A stretch of 64,000 nucleotides of DNA from Sequoia sempervirens (GCA_007258455.2 VDFB02270651.1:698674217-698738216), one strand, 5' to 3'; positions 13,017-25,046 are shown, counted from the stretch's first letter. Program-made: numbers and translations. The notes: generated by a model from the sequence alone, not told the origin.

Positions 13017-14372
13017 TGATTGGATGGATTAGTATGGTCCAATTACGCTTGATCCATGAAGAATCAAAGCATAACAAAGCCACTAACGTTGAATCTCAAC
13101 AGGATCATTCAAATGAAAGTTAAACTAAATATTTATCAAAACTAAGCATTCTAAACTATGAAAGCATTTAAATGTCTACTCAAATCCATTCAAAACTTAT
13201 CCCATTGTGAGAGTGGTGTCGTGTTGATGTGGAATGGTGACCCTTTCCCAATCTTGTGGATAAATGAGCTTGCCCCAGTCAATTTTATTGAAGAAAACTA
13301 ATGGAATGGTTGTGAGATGTGTATGTAAACATTATTTTAATCTAAATAAGCATGATGCAATCTAATTTAAACATGATTTATGCTAAAATGATGAAGATTT
13401 ACAAATGATAAGCTAATTATAAATGGATTCTAACCTAAAATATCCAAACCCTAATTAATTAAATAAGCTAAATGGATGCATTATGTGATCATGGAAGCCA
13501 TTAATGAAAGCTTAAATCTAATTAATGGAATTAAAATGAATTAAAAGATGTTAAATGTGTGCTAAGTATGAGTGTGAGTGTGAGTGATTTCAACAACATA
13601 AGTTTTCTCTAAAAGATGGATCCATTTATCTCCAAATAGTGACTTATTTATAGGAAAGAAAATGAAAAATGAAGGGTTGAGATTGAAAAAGATAATCAAC
13701 GGTCAAGGATGGAAGAAATTGGAGGCATGGATCATGGATTCTCATCAACGAGTGAGAATGAAAGATGATATTTAATCAAGGGTTCACATTCCTTCAAACA
13801 AACACACTTTCAACTTATCTAAGAGGTCATAAGTTAACTTGCACAAGAGGTCACAAGTTAACTTGCTCAAGAAGCTAAGTAAGTTTGTTGAGAAAAAGGA
13901 ATATTCCACTTTTTCAAATGAGTGAGGAGAGAGAATTTTTTTTAGAATATTCTCATGGGTGAGGAAAAAGGATATTTAGTTAATTAAAACTAAATTAAAT
14001 TATGCAAAAAGGGAAGGAATATTCCATGGGAATATTCCTTTTGGAGAAATGTGCAAAGGAGGAATATTCCCTTGCAAGGTGGAATGACATTTAATTAAAT
14101 ACCTTAGGGATATTTAATTAAATAAGAAGATTAAGGGCATTAAATCAAATATTTTGATTTATTTAATTTAGTGGGTCGAAGTGTTAGCATGAAAGGTGGT
14201 GAAATAACCTGATTAAGTGAATTAGGTTAATAGGTGAAAATGATGCCATTAATTAACTAGCTAGGCTAATTTAATTAATTAATTGAAAAGAGGATGGGTT
14301 TTATGAGGAAATGATGGTAGTATACTTGATTCGAGTGTATGATATGATTCAAGACATTTTTTAGTGTCTACA
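13017..14372 (-). repeat. 5' LTR of element A
   Basis: Minus strand TGTAGACACTAAAAAATG to CCAATCA, 1356 bp, TG...CA ends. The first eight bases TGTAGACA equal those of element C's LTR. The start side is fixed by the adjacent PBS. It contains several TTTAATTAA-type palindromes (about 13450-13550 and 14090-14290) and a TATA box. Only one copy is in the window. Confidence 0.7.
13645..13652 (-). promoter_or_regulatory. TATA box of element A LTR
   Basis: TATAAATA on the minus strand, about 720 bases into the LTR, at the place expected for the U3/R border; elements B, C and F have the same octamer in their LTRs. Confidence 0.5.
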
Positions 14373-15087
14373 CTACCATCAAGTTCTCTATTATGATTTG
14401 AGTTTTTTTATGATCTTGCAAATTCCCCATATTCTCTTCTCTTGCATTTCAATACGATTATTGAGAATTAGAAAGGTTTTCCAAAGATTTGTTAATACTA
14501 TATTGCATGTATGCATTTTTGTGAGATTTGGTGATTGCAACACTTTTGGCTATAGTGGCAGTATTTTTGGTTGTCCCATTGTGTCTAGGAGGCACAAAAA
14601 AGTCAAATTTGGCTTTTGTTTCACTCAATTTGGTCACCATTTGCAACTTTGGAAAACATGGGTTTAAAACTCAGATCTGGTAAACAACTTTTTACATGAG
14701 CATTTTTGGAAAAAATTAACCCTACGATTATGTCTAGCAGGCCATTTGCATGAATTTTGATATATAATTTGGCCATATTCAATGAACATTGATTTTGGGG
14801 CTAATTTTTTTTTGTTGAAGGGTCGTACGACCCCCCAACTGTGAAGGTACATGTCAAATTTTTTTTTTAAAAAATATTCTTTTGGCTTTTATGTGGTGGT
14901 ATTTTATTCAAAATTTCAAAAATAATATTAAAAAATCATAAAGTGCTTTAGCGCTTGGTTTAAAGGAAGTTGGTTTTTTTAATAAGCTGTGGACTTTTAA
15001 TAAGTCTATGAACTTTTCAAAGCACTGTGCGGCTTATAAGCCACTAGTCTCTAAACTGCAAGGTGGGTGGTCAATATAACTATCATG
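14373..15087. other. interval between elements A and B, unassigned host DNA
   Basis: About 0.7 kb AT-rich sequence with no believable coding frame and no match to the elements in the window that I could see. It should be the left flank of B's insertion site; 59406-60566 is the right flank. TCATG at 15083-15087 is the likely left target duplication of B. Confidence 0.5.
15083..15087. repeat. target site duplication of element B, left (TCATG)
   Basis: Four of five bases equal TCATC at 59406-59410 beyond the other LTR; the mismatch fits decay after insertion. Confidence 0.55.
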
Positions 15088-16150
15088 TGTATGTGTGAAT
15101 TGTGGGGGCTAGTCATAAACACACAAGCTCAATGACACATATTACATTAAACATTTGAATAATAAAACTAATCTAATTGCAGCAAAACAAATCTCTAAAA
15201 CTGTTCCATTTTTCTCTATTCTCAAGGATCCTTTAAATCATGAGTGCTCTCAGATTTGTATATGCACTATGACTGGTTTGGATGACAACCTAAGAAACGA
15301 GATGTTGTAAATGCAAGAATCTAAGTTCCTACATGAAGTATAAACTCGGTGATTCATGCCATGATATTAAATGCTGCTATAAATGATAATGGTGATATTA
15401 GCAATGGATAATGATGCTAAATTATATGATGCAAATGTTGTATAAAAGCTAAGATGATAATGGAAATGCACATATGAACTAAGACATGATTCTAAATTAA
15501 TATGATACTACAATGCAACTTGCTAAATATTAAACAATGTTAAATGCTCAAAATCTAAGTGCTCCAAATGCTCCAACACTATTCCTACATAATAAGTTTA
15601 CTCAAAAATGGGATGATAAATGTTGTAGCAAGGGGTTGTATTTATAGGATTTTCAAAGCATCTTGTGATGTGGCAGTGATCGACGGTCCAGATTTCAACA
15701 TGAGAGATGAACGGTGGAGATGGAAGAATCATGGAGGATGTTCCCTTGACCAAGGGCAACATGCTAAATGTATGAGGGAATATCATGTGAAAAATCCATG
15801 TGTCAAAAGTTTGTTATGGAATTGGTTGAGAATAATGTAATTTAAATATTAGTCATATTTAAATACATGTGACATTTGATGATGTGGCCAAAAAGTGTTG
15901 TAGACATGTGACTAAATTAAAATTTGAAATTATTCAAACTTAGTGAGGAGATATTTAATTAAACAAACTATTGACATTTGTTTATTTAATTAAATTTAGA
16001 AGAATGTGGTTTAGGATGAAGAATTTAGAAAAGTGTGAACTATATAAATAAATTGAGAATTTATTTATAAGTAGTTGAAATAAAGGTGTTATTAATTAAA
16101 TAACTAGTATTTAATTAATTAATTGTCTTGACTGATTTTAGGTGTATACA
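15088..16150 (-). repeat. 3' LTR of element B
   Basis: Minus strand TGTATACACC to CACATACA, 1063 bp. It matches 58740-59405 closely over both outer parts, but has an extra internal block (15332-15729) absent from the 5' copy. The block holds the TATA box. TTTAATTAA palindromes cluster at 15840-16140. Confidence 0.9.
15639..15646 (-). promoter_or_regulatory. TATA box of element B 3' LTR
   Basis: Minus-strand CTATAAATACAACC; element F's LTR has the same 14 bases at its equivalent position. The 5' LTR of B has lost it by deletion. Confidence 0.6.
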
Positions 16151-16194
16151 TTTTTCCCCTCTTTGAATTAATGTGTTTACATGTTGCTTCAAAG
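16151..16194 (-). other. polypurine tract and preceding stem-loop of element B
   Basis: On the minus strand CTTTGAA (16194-16188), 20 bases, then TTCAAAGAGGGGAAAAA directly before the LTR start TGTATACA. The two heptamers are inverted repeats, so the PPT begins as the 3' arm of a hairpin. Elements C and F show the same arrangement. Confidence 0.75.
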
Positions 16195-16240
16195 AAAAAT
16201 TTGCTACTGATTTTGACAATTTTCAGGTGATGATGCATAT

Positions 16241-16256
16241 ATGCCCCCTCAGGAGA
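16241..16256 (-). other. conserved purine box upstream of PPT, element B
   Basis: Minus strand TCTCCTGAGGGGGCAT, 91 bases before the LTR. Matches the boxes at 54881-54894 (C) and 61885-61870 (F). Function unknown; an accessory purine primer is one possibility. Confidence 0.45.
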
Positions 16257-16719
16257 TAAATCGGTGAATTTTTGAATTTTTAGGAATTTAGGAATTTATT
16301 GGAAATTTTGATGATTTTTCAATGATTTGATGATGATTCCAAAATTTTATGCTCCAAAAATGATTTATCTCCCAAAAAATAATGTTTAAGCCACCGAGTG
16401 ATGATTTGATTAATTAAGCCCCTTTTGAAAAATAAAATAAAAGAATCCCATAAAAATCCCTCTTAATTAACCTTAAAAAGGTTAAAAAGGTGGATTAAAA
16501 GTTCATTTGTGCATTGTGGATTTTGTAATTGAGAGTGATTGAGTGATCTAGCAACTTGGAGCAAAATGGTGATTCCCTACCACACACATCGGTTTGAGCG
16601 CATCAGAAATCACAACTGCCCGATAGTGTACAAACCTCCAATATGTACAACAAAAACCTCCCTCATAATTTGTGCAATTCATTTTCCATGCCATTTTTCA
16701 TGTTTGAATTCGGTTTAAA

Positions 16720-17115
16720 ATCTTCTAGTGCATAGAAATCCTGATGTGTTGCATAGATTAATTGATCTAGAGCATAGAATAAATTAGCACTTAGGGTTAG
16801 GGCTTTAGTGCAATTAATGACTGTAATAGCACATCTACCATTTTAGTGCATTGGACTATGTTGTTAGCACATAGGTATAATAGATTAATACATTAGGAGT
16901 TTTAGCACAACCATGTCCAAATTTAGCACATAGGATAAATGAAGTAGCGCATAGGTAGAATTAGCCCATCAAAATTCTGTTATGATGCATTCAGATATTT
17001 TTGTGGTGCATTCATGAAACTAGCGTATTGAAGGCTTGTTTTAGTGCATCCATAAATTTTTATAGCACATCTATGCTTTTAGCACTTTGAGATAGTGTTT
17101 TAGCACATAGAAGCC
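16720..17115 (+). repeat. degenerate ~21-bp repeat array before the PMD ORF of element B
   Basis: Repeated TTAGCACATAGG / TTTTAGTGCATT units spaced about 21 bases, with some 17-base spacings. They are in the same orientation as the PMD ORF that follows. The same unit, again in sense orientation, forms two longer arrays in B's gag leader (57014-57363 and 58416-58667). Confidence 0.75.
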
Positions 17116-17499
17116 AGAATGATGATTTTTAGATTTGACTCCCTGATTTTGATGATTTTTTTATTATTTCAGCCTTTGATTTGTGATGATTGATGATGTT
17201 GATAGATTAGGTGATGATTAATCTTATGATAGGTGAGATTCAGTGATAGGATACTTATAATTGACCTCATGATAGGCGAGGATCAATGATAGTTTTATTG
17301 ATTGATTGATTGGTAAACCTCATGATAGACGAGGTTGAATGGTAGATTGATGCTCACGAGATTTGATCAAAGTCTTACCAGAGCTGATTAGATTGATAGG
17401 ATGATTGATTTTGATTGATTGACAAGATTACTGATTTGCAATATTTTGTGATGATAGGAGCCTTTGATAAATCTACAGATTTGAGAGTGTTTCCCTTGG
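17116..17499 (+). other. interval between repeat array and PMD domain
   Basis: No open frame of note. Three copies of an imperfect CTCATGATAGGCGAGGAT-like unit occur near 17219, 17262 and 17312. It may hold the degraded N-terminal part of the PMD ORF. Confidence 0.4.
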
Positions 17500-19430
17500 A
17501 TGTGGGAGTTGATTCCACACCTGACGCTGCCTGAGGTAGCTGTTATCGCACGATGCAGATTTTCCTTGCTAATATATATGCCCCAGATTAGGATTAATAG
17601 GGGTCTACTGACAACTTTAATAGAGAGGTGGTATAGTGAGCATAACACCTTTCATTTTCCCACTAGTGAGATCACAGTGACTCTGGAAGATGTCTATCGG
17701 ATTATGCAGATACCTATTGTTGGAGAGCTGGTGTTATATGATTCTACTGAGTAGGGTGGTACTGTTGAATTGAGGAGATTATTTGAGGATGATTGTATAT
17801 TTGGTTATGATATTCCCTGGAGAGAGATGGTTGATGCTTATGCCATATTTCCATCTATTCTTGCCAGATTCATTGGAGGTTCCTTTGTCCTCATCACAAG
17901 TCAAAGGGACTTTTAGTTGGATGGGGTAGGATTCTTGAGAGCATGATTACTCAAGGTATTATATATTCCTAGGGATTCTATATGCTCGCTCATTTGTATC
18001 ATGATTTACAATAGGTTGTCTATCTCCAAGGGGCTAGTTTATTAGCTAGGGTCACATTACTTTAGATCTGGGCCTGGGAGCATATAGCGGTCACACATAC
18101 AGTTGGAGATAGATAATAGCCCGCCATGAGACCATATGTACATGTTTATGCAGGTCCAGTTAATCAGCCTAGGCTAGACAAATTGGAGTACTGGAGGAGG
18201 ATAATTGATGATTTAGAGTTAGTGGCATGGTGACCTCATCTTGATTGCGAGCAGTGGCCGAAGGACTACAGTGAGATGTTTTTGTGTCAATCTATGTACC
18301 TGATTGGGCAGAACTAATTCATCATTAAGATATTATTTTTGTAGAGGGTACTTAGGTAGTATGGTAGAGTGCAGGGGATGCCCCAGGGTGTGGTACATTA
18401 TGTACGACATTAAATGGATGCAACAGAGTGGGGACCTGTGTTGTCATATGATGCAACAGTGCAACATTTCCAGGGTTTATAAGTCATCATTTTGGATGTT
18501 CATCCAAAGATCATCGAGGCTCTGATATCATAGGAGTATGCTCAGTACCTATTCCTACATTCATTCCCATAGATCTCCAACCCAGATGAGCTATTTCCAT
18601 TATTAGATGAGGAGGAGAGGGCAATAGTACATGGGCATAGGTGAAGGAGATATGGGAGAGAGAAGGAGGAGGAGGAGGAGTCAGAGAGCAGTGATGACGG
18701 GGATGGTGGTAGAGATGGAGATGATGATGATGGAGGTGATAGTGAAGGAGATGAAGGTGGAGGAGGCCTAGGTCTAGATGTTGGAGAGTTGAGAGTGGCT
18801 TGCAAGAGATGATCATTGGTAGTGGCAGCCTAGCAGCCCATATAGATTAGACTACATTCATAGCAGCAACAAACTTAGATTGTTGCATTATAGGTATAGA
18901 TTCAAAAATTGTAGGGTTGGCTTGAGCAGGTTCAAGCTTTGCTCACACAGGCCCAGGGATAGATTAATAAACTGGCGGTAAAGAGGGATGATGCAAGACA
19001 ACAGGTACAATAGGTATAGGCCCAACATACATAGGTCCAGGCCCAAGTTTAGGCACAAGGTCAGATGTAGGCATAGGAGGCTGCACTTACCATAGAGAGG
19101 GACACTCTGCAACAATAGGTGAAGTAGGAAGAGGGAGTAGCAAGGAGATTGTAGAGTGTTGTCAATTCCTTAGGTAGATCAGATTACTTTTGAGAGGTAA
19201 GACATTCTACTAGGGAGGTGGAGTTTTATAGAGTAAAATATCATGAGGTCATTCTTCCAGAGCATCGAGAGAGCTTCACCCAGTCTGGCAGTCACACACA
19301 CACTCGGACTACTAGTAGGGGTGTGACACAACCGCTTCCTATAGACCTAAGAGAACCTAGTGCAAGTTCGTCTGGTGGGGGAGGCATTGGTCCATTGATG
19401 TCGGCACCATCTAGGGGGAGCATGACATAG
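17500..19430 (+). pseudogene. plant mobile domain (PMD) ORF, antisense to element B pol, degenerate
   Basis: Residues 1-84 of the first open stretch (17500-17754) carry the PMD signature: LTLPEVAVIARCRFSL, then LIERWYSEHNTFHFPTSEI, then VTLEDVYRIMQIPIVGE. After TAG 17752 the frame goes on (TVELRRLFEDDC, IPWREMVDAYAIFPS) to TAG near 17914. Further stops and frameshifts follow. The tail (about 18600-18810) is Glu/Gly/Asp-rich, then Gln-rich (to about 19110), and ends with REPSASSSGGGGIGPL before TAG 19428-19430. PMD is shared by MAIN/MAIL proteins of plants and by transposable elements. It lies between integrase and the 3' LTR, opposite in strand to pol. Element C has the same arrangement. Exact start not fixed. 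Confidence 0.8.
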
Positions 19431-19620
19431 CTTCGATGTGATGATAGATTTGTTGTATTTTGAGACATGATGTATACTTCTTAATTGAGTTGAGACACTC
19501 TGATATACTGCCATTTTTTATATTGATGAATCTCCCGATATTTGGATATCCTTGTACATTTGACATCATTTTGAGTTATATATGACATGCAACGATGATG
19601 ATGATTGATCTATGTGTTTA

Positions 19621-19790
19621 TGATGTTTATATGATGATGATCATGATGATTATGATGGATGCATTTAATTTCTATTATATATGTTATGTGATGTTCTATA
19701 TGATGATGATCATGATGATTATGATAGATGCATTTAATATCTATTATATATGCTATGTGATGTTCTATATGATGATGATATGATATGCTA
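19621..19790. repeat. ~69-bp tandem repeat in element B 3' region
   Basis: Units begin at 19621, 19689 and 19758 (third partial): TGATGTTCTATATGATGATG followed by ATCATGATGATTATGAT and a GCATTTAAT stretch. A related segment recurs near 19997-20040. Confidence 0.8.
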
Positions 19791-20220
19791 TGGATGCAAA
19801 TGGTGATGCCACTAATATATTATGATTCTATGATGCTTTATGAATGATGCCTATATGATACATGTGATGGATTTTATGTTTTTTTACTTTTCTAATGCAA
19901 AATAGATGATGCAATGAATGGATGAATGTATGAGAATGTTAATGAACAAGTGAATGGATGAATGGAATGATCATATGATGGTGCATAGTTTTATGTTTTT
20001 ATGATGTTTATATGATGATGATCATGATGATTATGATGGATGAAATAATGATAAAATAATATATGATTGATGATTCTATATGTTTTATGGATGATGCTTT
20101 ATGCTATGTGAGATGGATTTGATTATGAAAATGATGTGTTATGTTTATGTATGCTCATGTAATGATTATGATGATCTAGTTAGTCCTTTGCCAGTCTTGG
20201 TTTTGAGTAATAACAAATTC

Positions 20221-20360
20221 ATCTTCACTACTAGTTTTAGATGTTCATAACAATGGCATTATATCTTCACTACTGGTTTTAGATGTTCATAACAATGGAA
20301 TTATATCTTCACTACTAGTTTTAGATGTTCATAACAATGGCATTTTATCTTCATTGTCTA
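20221..20360. repeat. 42-bp tandem repeat, about 3.3 copies
   Basis: ATCTTCACTACTAGTTTTAG-type units start at 20221, 20263, 20305 and 20347, spaced exactly 42 bases with few differences. Lies in the non-coding 3' region of element B. Confidence 0.9.
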
Positions 20361-20585
20361 GTCATGTTTCTCAACATTTTTTTCTGCTTGGAAATCTTAC
20401 TCTATTGGATATGTCTTTCAATCTTCTTATACCATGTCATGTTCTTCAACAACTTTTTCTTCTTGGAAATATTACTCTACTATACGTGTCTTTCAATCTT
20501 CTTATGCCATGTCATGTTCTTCAACAACTTTTTCTTCTTCAAAATCTTACTCTGATGGATACATCTTTCAATCTTCTTAATGGAC
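20361..20585. repeat. 75-bp tandem repeat, three copies
   Basis: Units start with GTCATGTT at 20361, 20436 and 20511, exactly 75 bases apart. Directly adjoins the 42-bp array. Because 75 is a multiple of three, a frame stays open through it, but I treat that as a by-product. Confidence 0.9.
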
Positions 20586-21889
20586 AATTTTCTTAATCCA
20601 TTAATAATAGATGAAATGATTTTGATTATGCAAGTGACATGCAATGCACTTCTTTTTGTGTTTTCTAATGTGGATATTATGATGTGATGCATAGATGGAT
20701 GAATGCAAATGATGATGCAACTAATTTGTTTTGTAATGTATGCAAATGATGATGCAACTGATGTGTTTTTGGTTAATGTCAAATGTACTCAATCCATTGA
20801 TAAGAGAGATAACCTCATTGTGAAATTGTTCTAGCTTTGGAAATCCCATAACTACAGATGCAAAAACTAACATGGATGAAATCTAAACTAACCATGCAGA
20901 TCTAATATGCAATTTTTTTCATTGTAACAACCAATTTTTCATGCTTTTAATCATCATTGAGCCTTTAAAATGTTGCTAGTGAGTACAAACATTAATGGTA
21001 TAATTAGACCATGATGACCTGAGTACTACTTCCATGATTTTTGATATTGCAAGTTAACACGAGCATCTAGGTATAATTAGACCAAGATGACTTGAGTATT
21101 TCTTACGTAAATAGACAAGAGTTAATTGTTTTCCTATGAAAATTTGGAATGTCATCAATGATACTTTGTATAGCATGTACCACGACAATTTTCACAGTAA
21201 TAATGATCAAATCACAAACATTAGACAAAGAAAAATCATACTCCTTCCTATCTCCTCTAGTTCAATATGATAACAAAAATAAAAGTACAACAGTTGAACA
21301 TTCATGCTTGACATGATAAAGCCATGATTCAGAAGGAACATCATCCATTTAAAGTTTGCTTTTGGTTTGATTGATTTGGTTGTTTGATTTGGATGGTTCA
21401 TGTGTTACTAATGGTGATTGATGTTTGATGTTGAGTTGCACTATGATTGTTGCATTTGTTGTCTTTTTCCTACTATTGTTTGTCTGTTGGTGTAAGCTCA
21501 AAGTTTATTGCCCCCAATGAGTTCAGGATTTTTTCCCCAGTCTAGGGTGAGACATGACTACAATGCCAATATATGTACATGAAGCTTTCAGATGATAGGC
21601 ATAATGATGGTGAAAGAAAATTGTGAAAGTGAATGGTCGACATGCTCAAATAGATGGGAAAGCTAACCTATCACAAATAGCGCATGTTGCCAAGTTTTCA
21701 CTACTTGTTTTTATTGTATTTTTTAAAAATTTATGATTTTTTTGACTTTATTTTTGACTTTTTTGTTTTATTTTTTTGATTTTTACCAAGATGCCTTTTT
21801 GCTAGGTTTTCATCAAGGAAACCATTTTTTCAGGACATTTTCTGATGTTTTTGCATTTTTCCAAGACTCTTTCCGATGCACTGGATGAA
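20586..21889 (-). other. element B 3' untranslated region
   Basis: No believable ORF. AT-rich, with repeated GATGATG/ATGCAAATGATGATGCAA words. Near 21780-21840 on the plus strand the words GATGCCTTTTTGCTAGGTTTTC and CAGGACATTTTCTGATG match the region just 3' of integrase in elements C and F. Confidence 0.55.
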
Positions 21890-23060
21890 TAAGGTGTAAA
21901 ATTTCTTGAGATGCATGTTGTTGAGGGGTCCATCAAACAAATCCCCTTCTAGTGTGGACAACTGATATGCTCTTAATCTGAAGATTAATATAATGATAAA
22001 GGAACCTAGCTAGTTTTGTCCAAATTTCCCCTTCTTTTCTTGATCTTGTTGATTTACAGGGATTCCATTTCAAGACTAAGTCACCAACTTGAAATGTTCT
22101 AGGTCTTACTCTATGATTGTAACTTCTGGATATTCTCCATTGATAAGCTTTCAAGTGATCACTGGCATGTTTTCAATGCTCATACAATAGTTCCAATTGT
22201 TGTAACATACACTTTGTATCCTCATCTGAAATGATCCTCTTTAGTGACACACATAGTGATGGTAGTTCAAACTCAATAGGTAGAATGGCCTTTGATCCAT
22301 AGACTAGATCATAGCGTGTGGCTCCTGTCAAGATGTGGATGTTGGTTCGATAAGCCCACAAAGTAGGGTTTAATTGAATGTGCCAATCATGTCCAACATC
22401 GTTGACAATTTTCTTCAATATTTTTAGGATGGTTTTGTTTGAAACCTCTTCTTGGCCATTTCCTTGAGGATAGTAAGGTGAAGAAAATTGATGTTGGACA
22501 TGAAACCTCTCACAAATTTCTTAGACATCTTGATTGTTAAAAGGTCTGCCATTATCTATGATAATGGATTGAGGAATTTCATACCTACAGATGATATAAT
22601 TCAGGATGAAGGATGCAATTTTTTTCCTTTGATGGTGGTTAGAGGAACAACTTCAATCCAATTCGTGAAGTACTCTATGGATGTGATGATAAATTTGTGT
22701 CCATTTGATGAAGATGGATAAATTTTTCCTACGAGATCCAATCCCCATTGATAAAAGGTCCATGTGGATGTGAATGGTTGTAGTTCTCATGTTGGTGCAT
22801 GTATCAGGTTTCCATGGATTTGACATTTCTGGCACTTCATGACATATCAAAAAGACTCCTCCATATTCGACCAATAATACCCCAAATGTAGGAGTTTCTT
22901 AGCTAAAGTTAGGCCACTTGAATGTGTACCACAAATACCTTCACGAACCTCGCATAAAGTGGTTTCAGCTTTGTTATGTTCAAGACCTTGAAGGAGAGTA
23001 CTATCAATACCTCATCGATAAAGTACTTCGGCTATCAAGGTATGTCAAGTTGTTTGTTAG
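21890..23060 (-). pseudogene. element B integrase
   Basis: Minus-strand order: HSSGLTLAKKLL and CQKC zinc-binding residues (about 22950-22830), catalytic Asp in GLDLVGKI (about 22750), second Asp in IIDNGRPF (about 22560), Glu in NGQEEVSNK (about 22450), then WAYRTNIHILTGATRYDLVY and a C-terminal segment RTFQVGDLVLKWNP. The end is frameshifted near 21900 (HLKKFY, the last residues in element C). The catalytic triad survives but stops and frameshifts interrupt the frame. Confidence 0.85.
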
Positions 23061-23249
23061 ATAAAGTTTCATTTTTGGTTTCGAGATAAATTGGGTGGGA
23101 GGGTATTTTCTTTGAGATAGGTGTAGATTTTCCCATAGATAGAAGCATCATCCTCAGCTAGATTCTATATGACTTGGGATTCGAGGTTATCATAGTTGGG
23201 GTTAAACAATTGTTCCACCATGAACTTATAATGGGCTTGATTTTTCTAT

Positions 23250-23645
23250 ATCTGTAGGAGAGAGACAATGCTAGCCATACCATTTACAACTTTGTTGTCA
23301 CCTCTTGGAATCTGCTCAAATTTTATTTTAACAAATTACTTTTTGAAATCATCCACCATTCTTTTATATGACATTAATTTATTATCCTTTTTCTGGTAGT
23401 CATCATTTAACTGATTAATGACCAATTGATAATCACCATAGACATGCAACTTTTTGATCTTCCATTCGACTACCACTTTGATTCCAATGATCAATGCTTC
23501 ATATTCAACTATGTTGTTAGTTCAAGGAAACATTAGTCTATAGGACATTGGAATAGTGTGTCCTTGAGGCATTATAAACAAGATTCTTGCGCCTGATCCA
23601 TGTTGCATGTAATATCCATCAAAGTATAACATCCATTGTTCTGTT
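23250..23645 (-). pseudogene. element B second (archaeal-like) RNase H domain
   Basis: WMLYFDGYYMQHGSGARI starts the domain; then, after a stop at MFP*, TNNIVEYEALIIG and VYGDYQLVINQLN with a DYQKKDNKL segment. The D...E...D pattern of a second RNase H after the retroviral one is the mark of the Tat lineage. It lies between RNase H and integrase. Confidence 0.85.
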
Positions 23646-25046
23646 GATATGGTTAGGACATCAGCATCTAGAAATTCAATTCCCATTGGATGATCATCTT
23701 GTAATGGTGATTTTGCTTGTTGATCTACTATGACTTGACCTTTGATTACTTTCTTGTCCATATAGTGGATATCAAACTCACTCAGTATCATTACCCATTT
23801 GGCTAGTCTTCCTATGAAGGAAACTTTGCTGAGTAAATACTTCAGTGGATCAATTTTGGCAATGAGTTTGATGGTGTGAGTTAGCATGTAATGTCTTAGC
23901 TGTTGAGTGGAAAATACTACTGCCAAACAAGATTTTTCAATAAAGGTGTAATTGATCTCATAGCCATTCAAGGTTCTGCTGATATAATAGATGGCCCTTT
24001 CCTTTCCTACAAAATCTTCCTATGCTAATAAAGCGGCCAACAATATCTCCATTGTTGCAATATAGAGTAGTAATGGTTTTCTTTCGGTTGGTGGTACTAG
24101 TATGGGTGGTGACATCAAATATTGTTTGAGTTGATTGAAAGAAGCTTCACACTTTTCATCCCACTTGAAAGAAATGTTCTTGTCTAACAAATGGTTGAAA
24201 GGATGATTTTTATCAGCAAGTTGTGCGATGAACCTCATAATAGACTGGAATCATCCCTTTAATGATCTGAGTTGGATGATATTTTTAGGAGACATCTCCA
24301 TGATAGCTTTGACCTTCATAGGATCCACCTCAAAGCCTTTAGCTAATACAATATATCCCAAAAGTTTAGTTGATGTTACACCAAATACACATTTCTTGGG
24401 ATTTAACCTCATTGAATTTCTCCAATTTGGTGAAGATCTTGTCTAAAATTTCTAGATGTCCCTCTCTAGTGAATGATTTTTCCAACAAATCATCTACATA
24501 GTCCTCCATAAAAGTGTGCATCATGTCATTGAACATAGTGGTCATTGCTCTCTGATATGTCACTCCCATGTTTTTCAACCCAAAAGGCATCACATTCCAG
24601 CAAAAGGTGCCCCAAGGACATGTGAAGGTTGTATTATCTTGATCTTCAAGTGTTATTTTTACCTAATTTTACCCTAAAAATCCATCCATAAGAGAGAGAA
24701 TTTCATGTCATGTAGTTGAGTTTATGATGATGTCAATGTTAGGTAGAGGAAAATCTTTTTTTGGGCAAGCCTTGTTGAGATCTCTAAAATCTGTACATAT
24801 CCTGATGCTTTTATCTAGTTTTGAAATAGGTACAATGTTTGATATCCACTTAGCATAGTCAATAGGTATGATAAATCCCACATCTAACAATTTCTTCAAT
24901 TCATGTTTTACCAAAAGGGTGATATGGGGATGCATTTTTTCAACTTTTGCTTTACTAGTTATTATTCTAGGTGGTAGTGATAAATGATGCATTATGAGCT
25001 CTGGATCCATACCTGGAATGTTAGTGTAGGACCACACAAAGTTGAT
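23640..25046 (-). pseudogene. element B reverse transcriptase and RNase H
   Basis: RT: MWSYTNIPGMDPELIMHHLS (from 25037), then WISNIVPISK, DFRDLNKACPKKDFPLPNID, a stop after NSTT near 24710, WGTFCWNVMPFGLKN, YVDD near 24500. RNase H: 24238 onwards with RFIAQLADKNHPFNHLLDKN, then NYTFIEKSCLAVVFSTQQL and HYMLTHTIKLIAKIDPLKY. YVDD and most core residues are intact, but several stops separate the parts. Confidence 0.9.

Larger units (their letters stand above)
4783..14372 (-). mobile_element. Tat-type Ty3/gypsy element A, 5' portion (pol RNase H to 5' LTR)
   Basis: Read on the minus strand from 14372 downwards: 5' LTR, PBS, leader, gag, protease, RT and part of RNase H. The rest of pol and the 3' LTR would lie left of the copia insertion, outside the window. 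RT has the Tat-type sequence DFRDLNK...KDDFPLPNID. The layout and PBS match element C. No target duplication can be tested because the other end is missing; CTACC at 14373-14377 is the right flank. Confidence 0.9.

Noticed and set aside
18511..18816. Ser/Pro- and His/Leu-rich minus-strand frames
   Set aside because: Complement of the acidic tail of the B PMD ORF.
20325..20596. Open frames with 25-residue repeats over the 75-bp array
   Set aside because: A 75-bp period keeps any open frame open; hydrophobic low-information product, no start context, in the non-coding 3' region.
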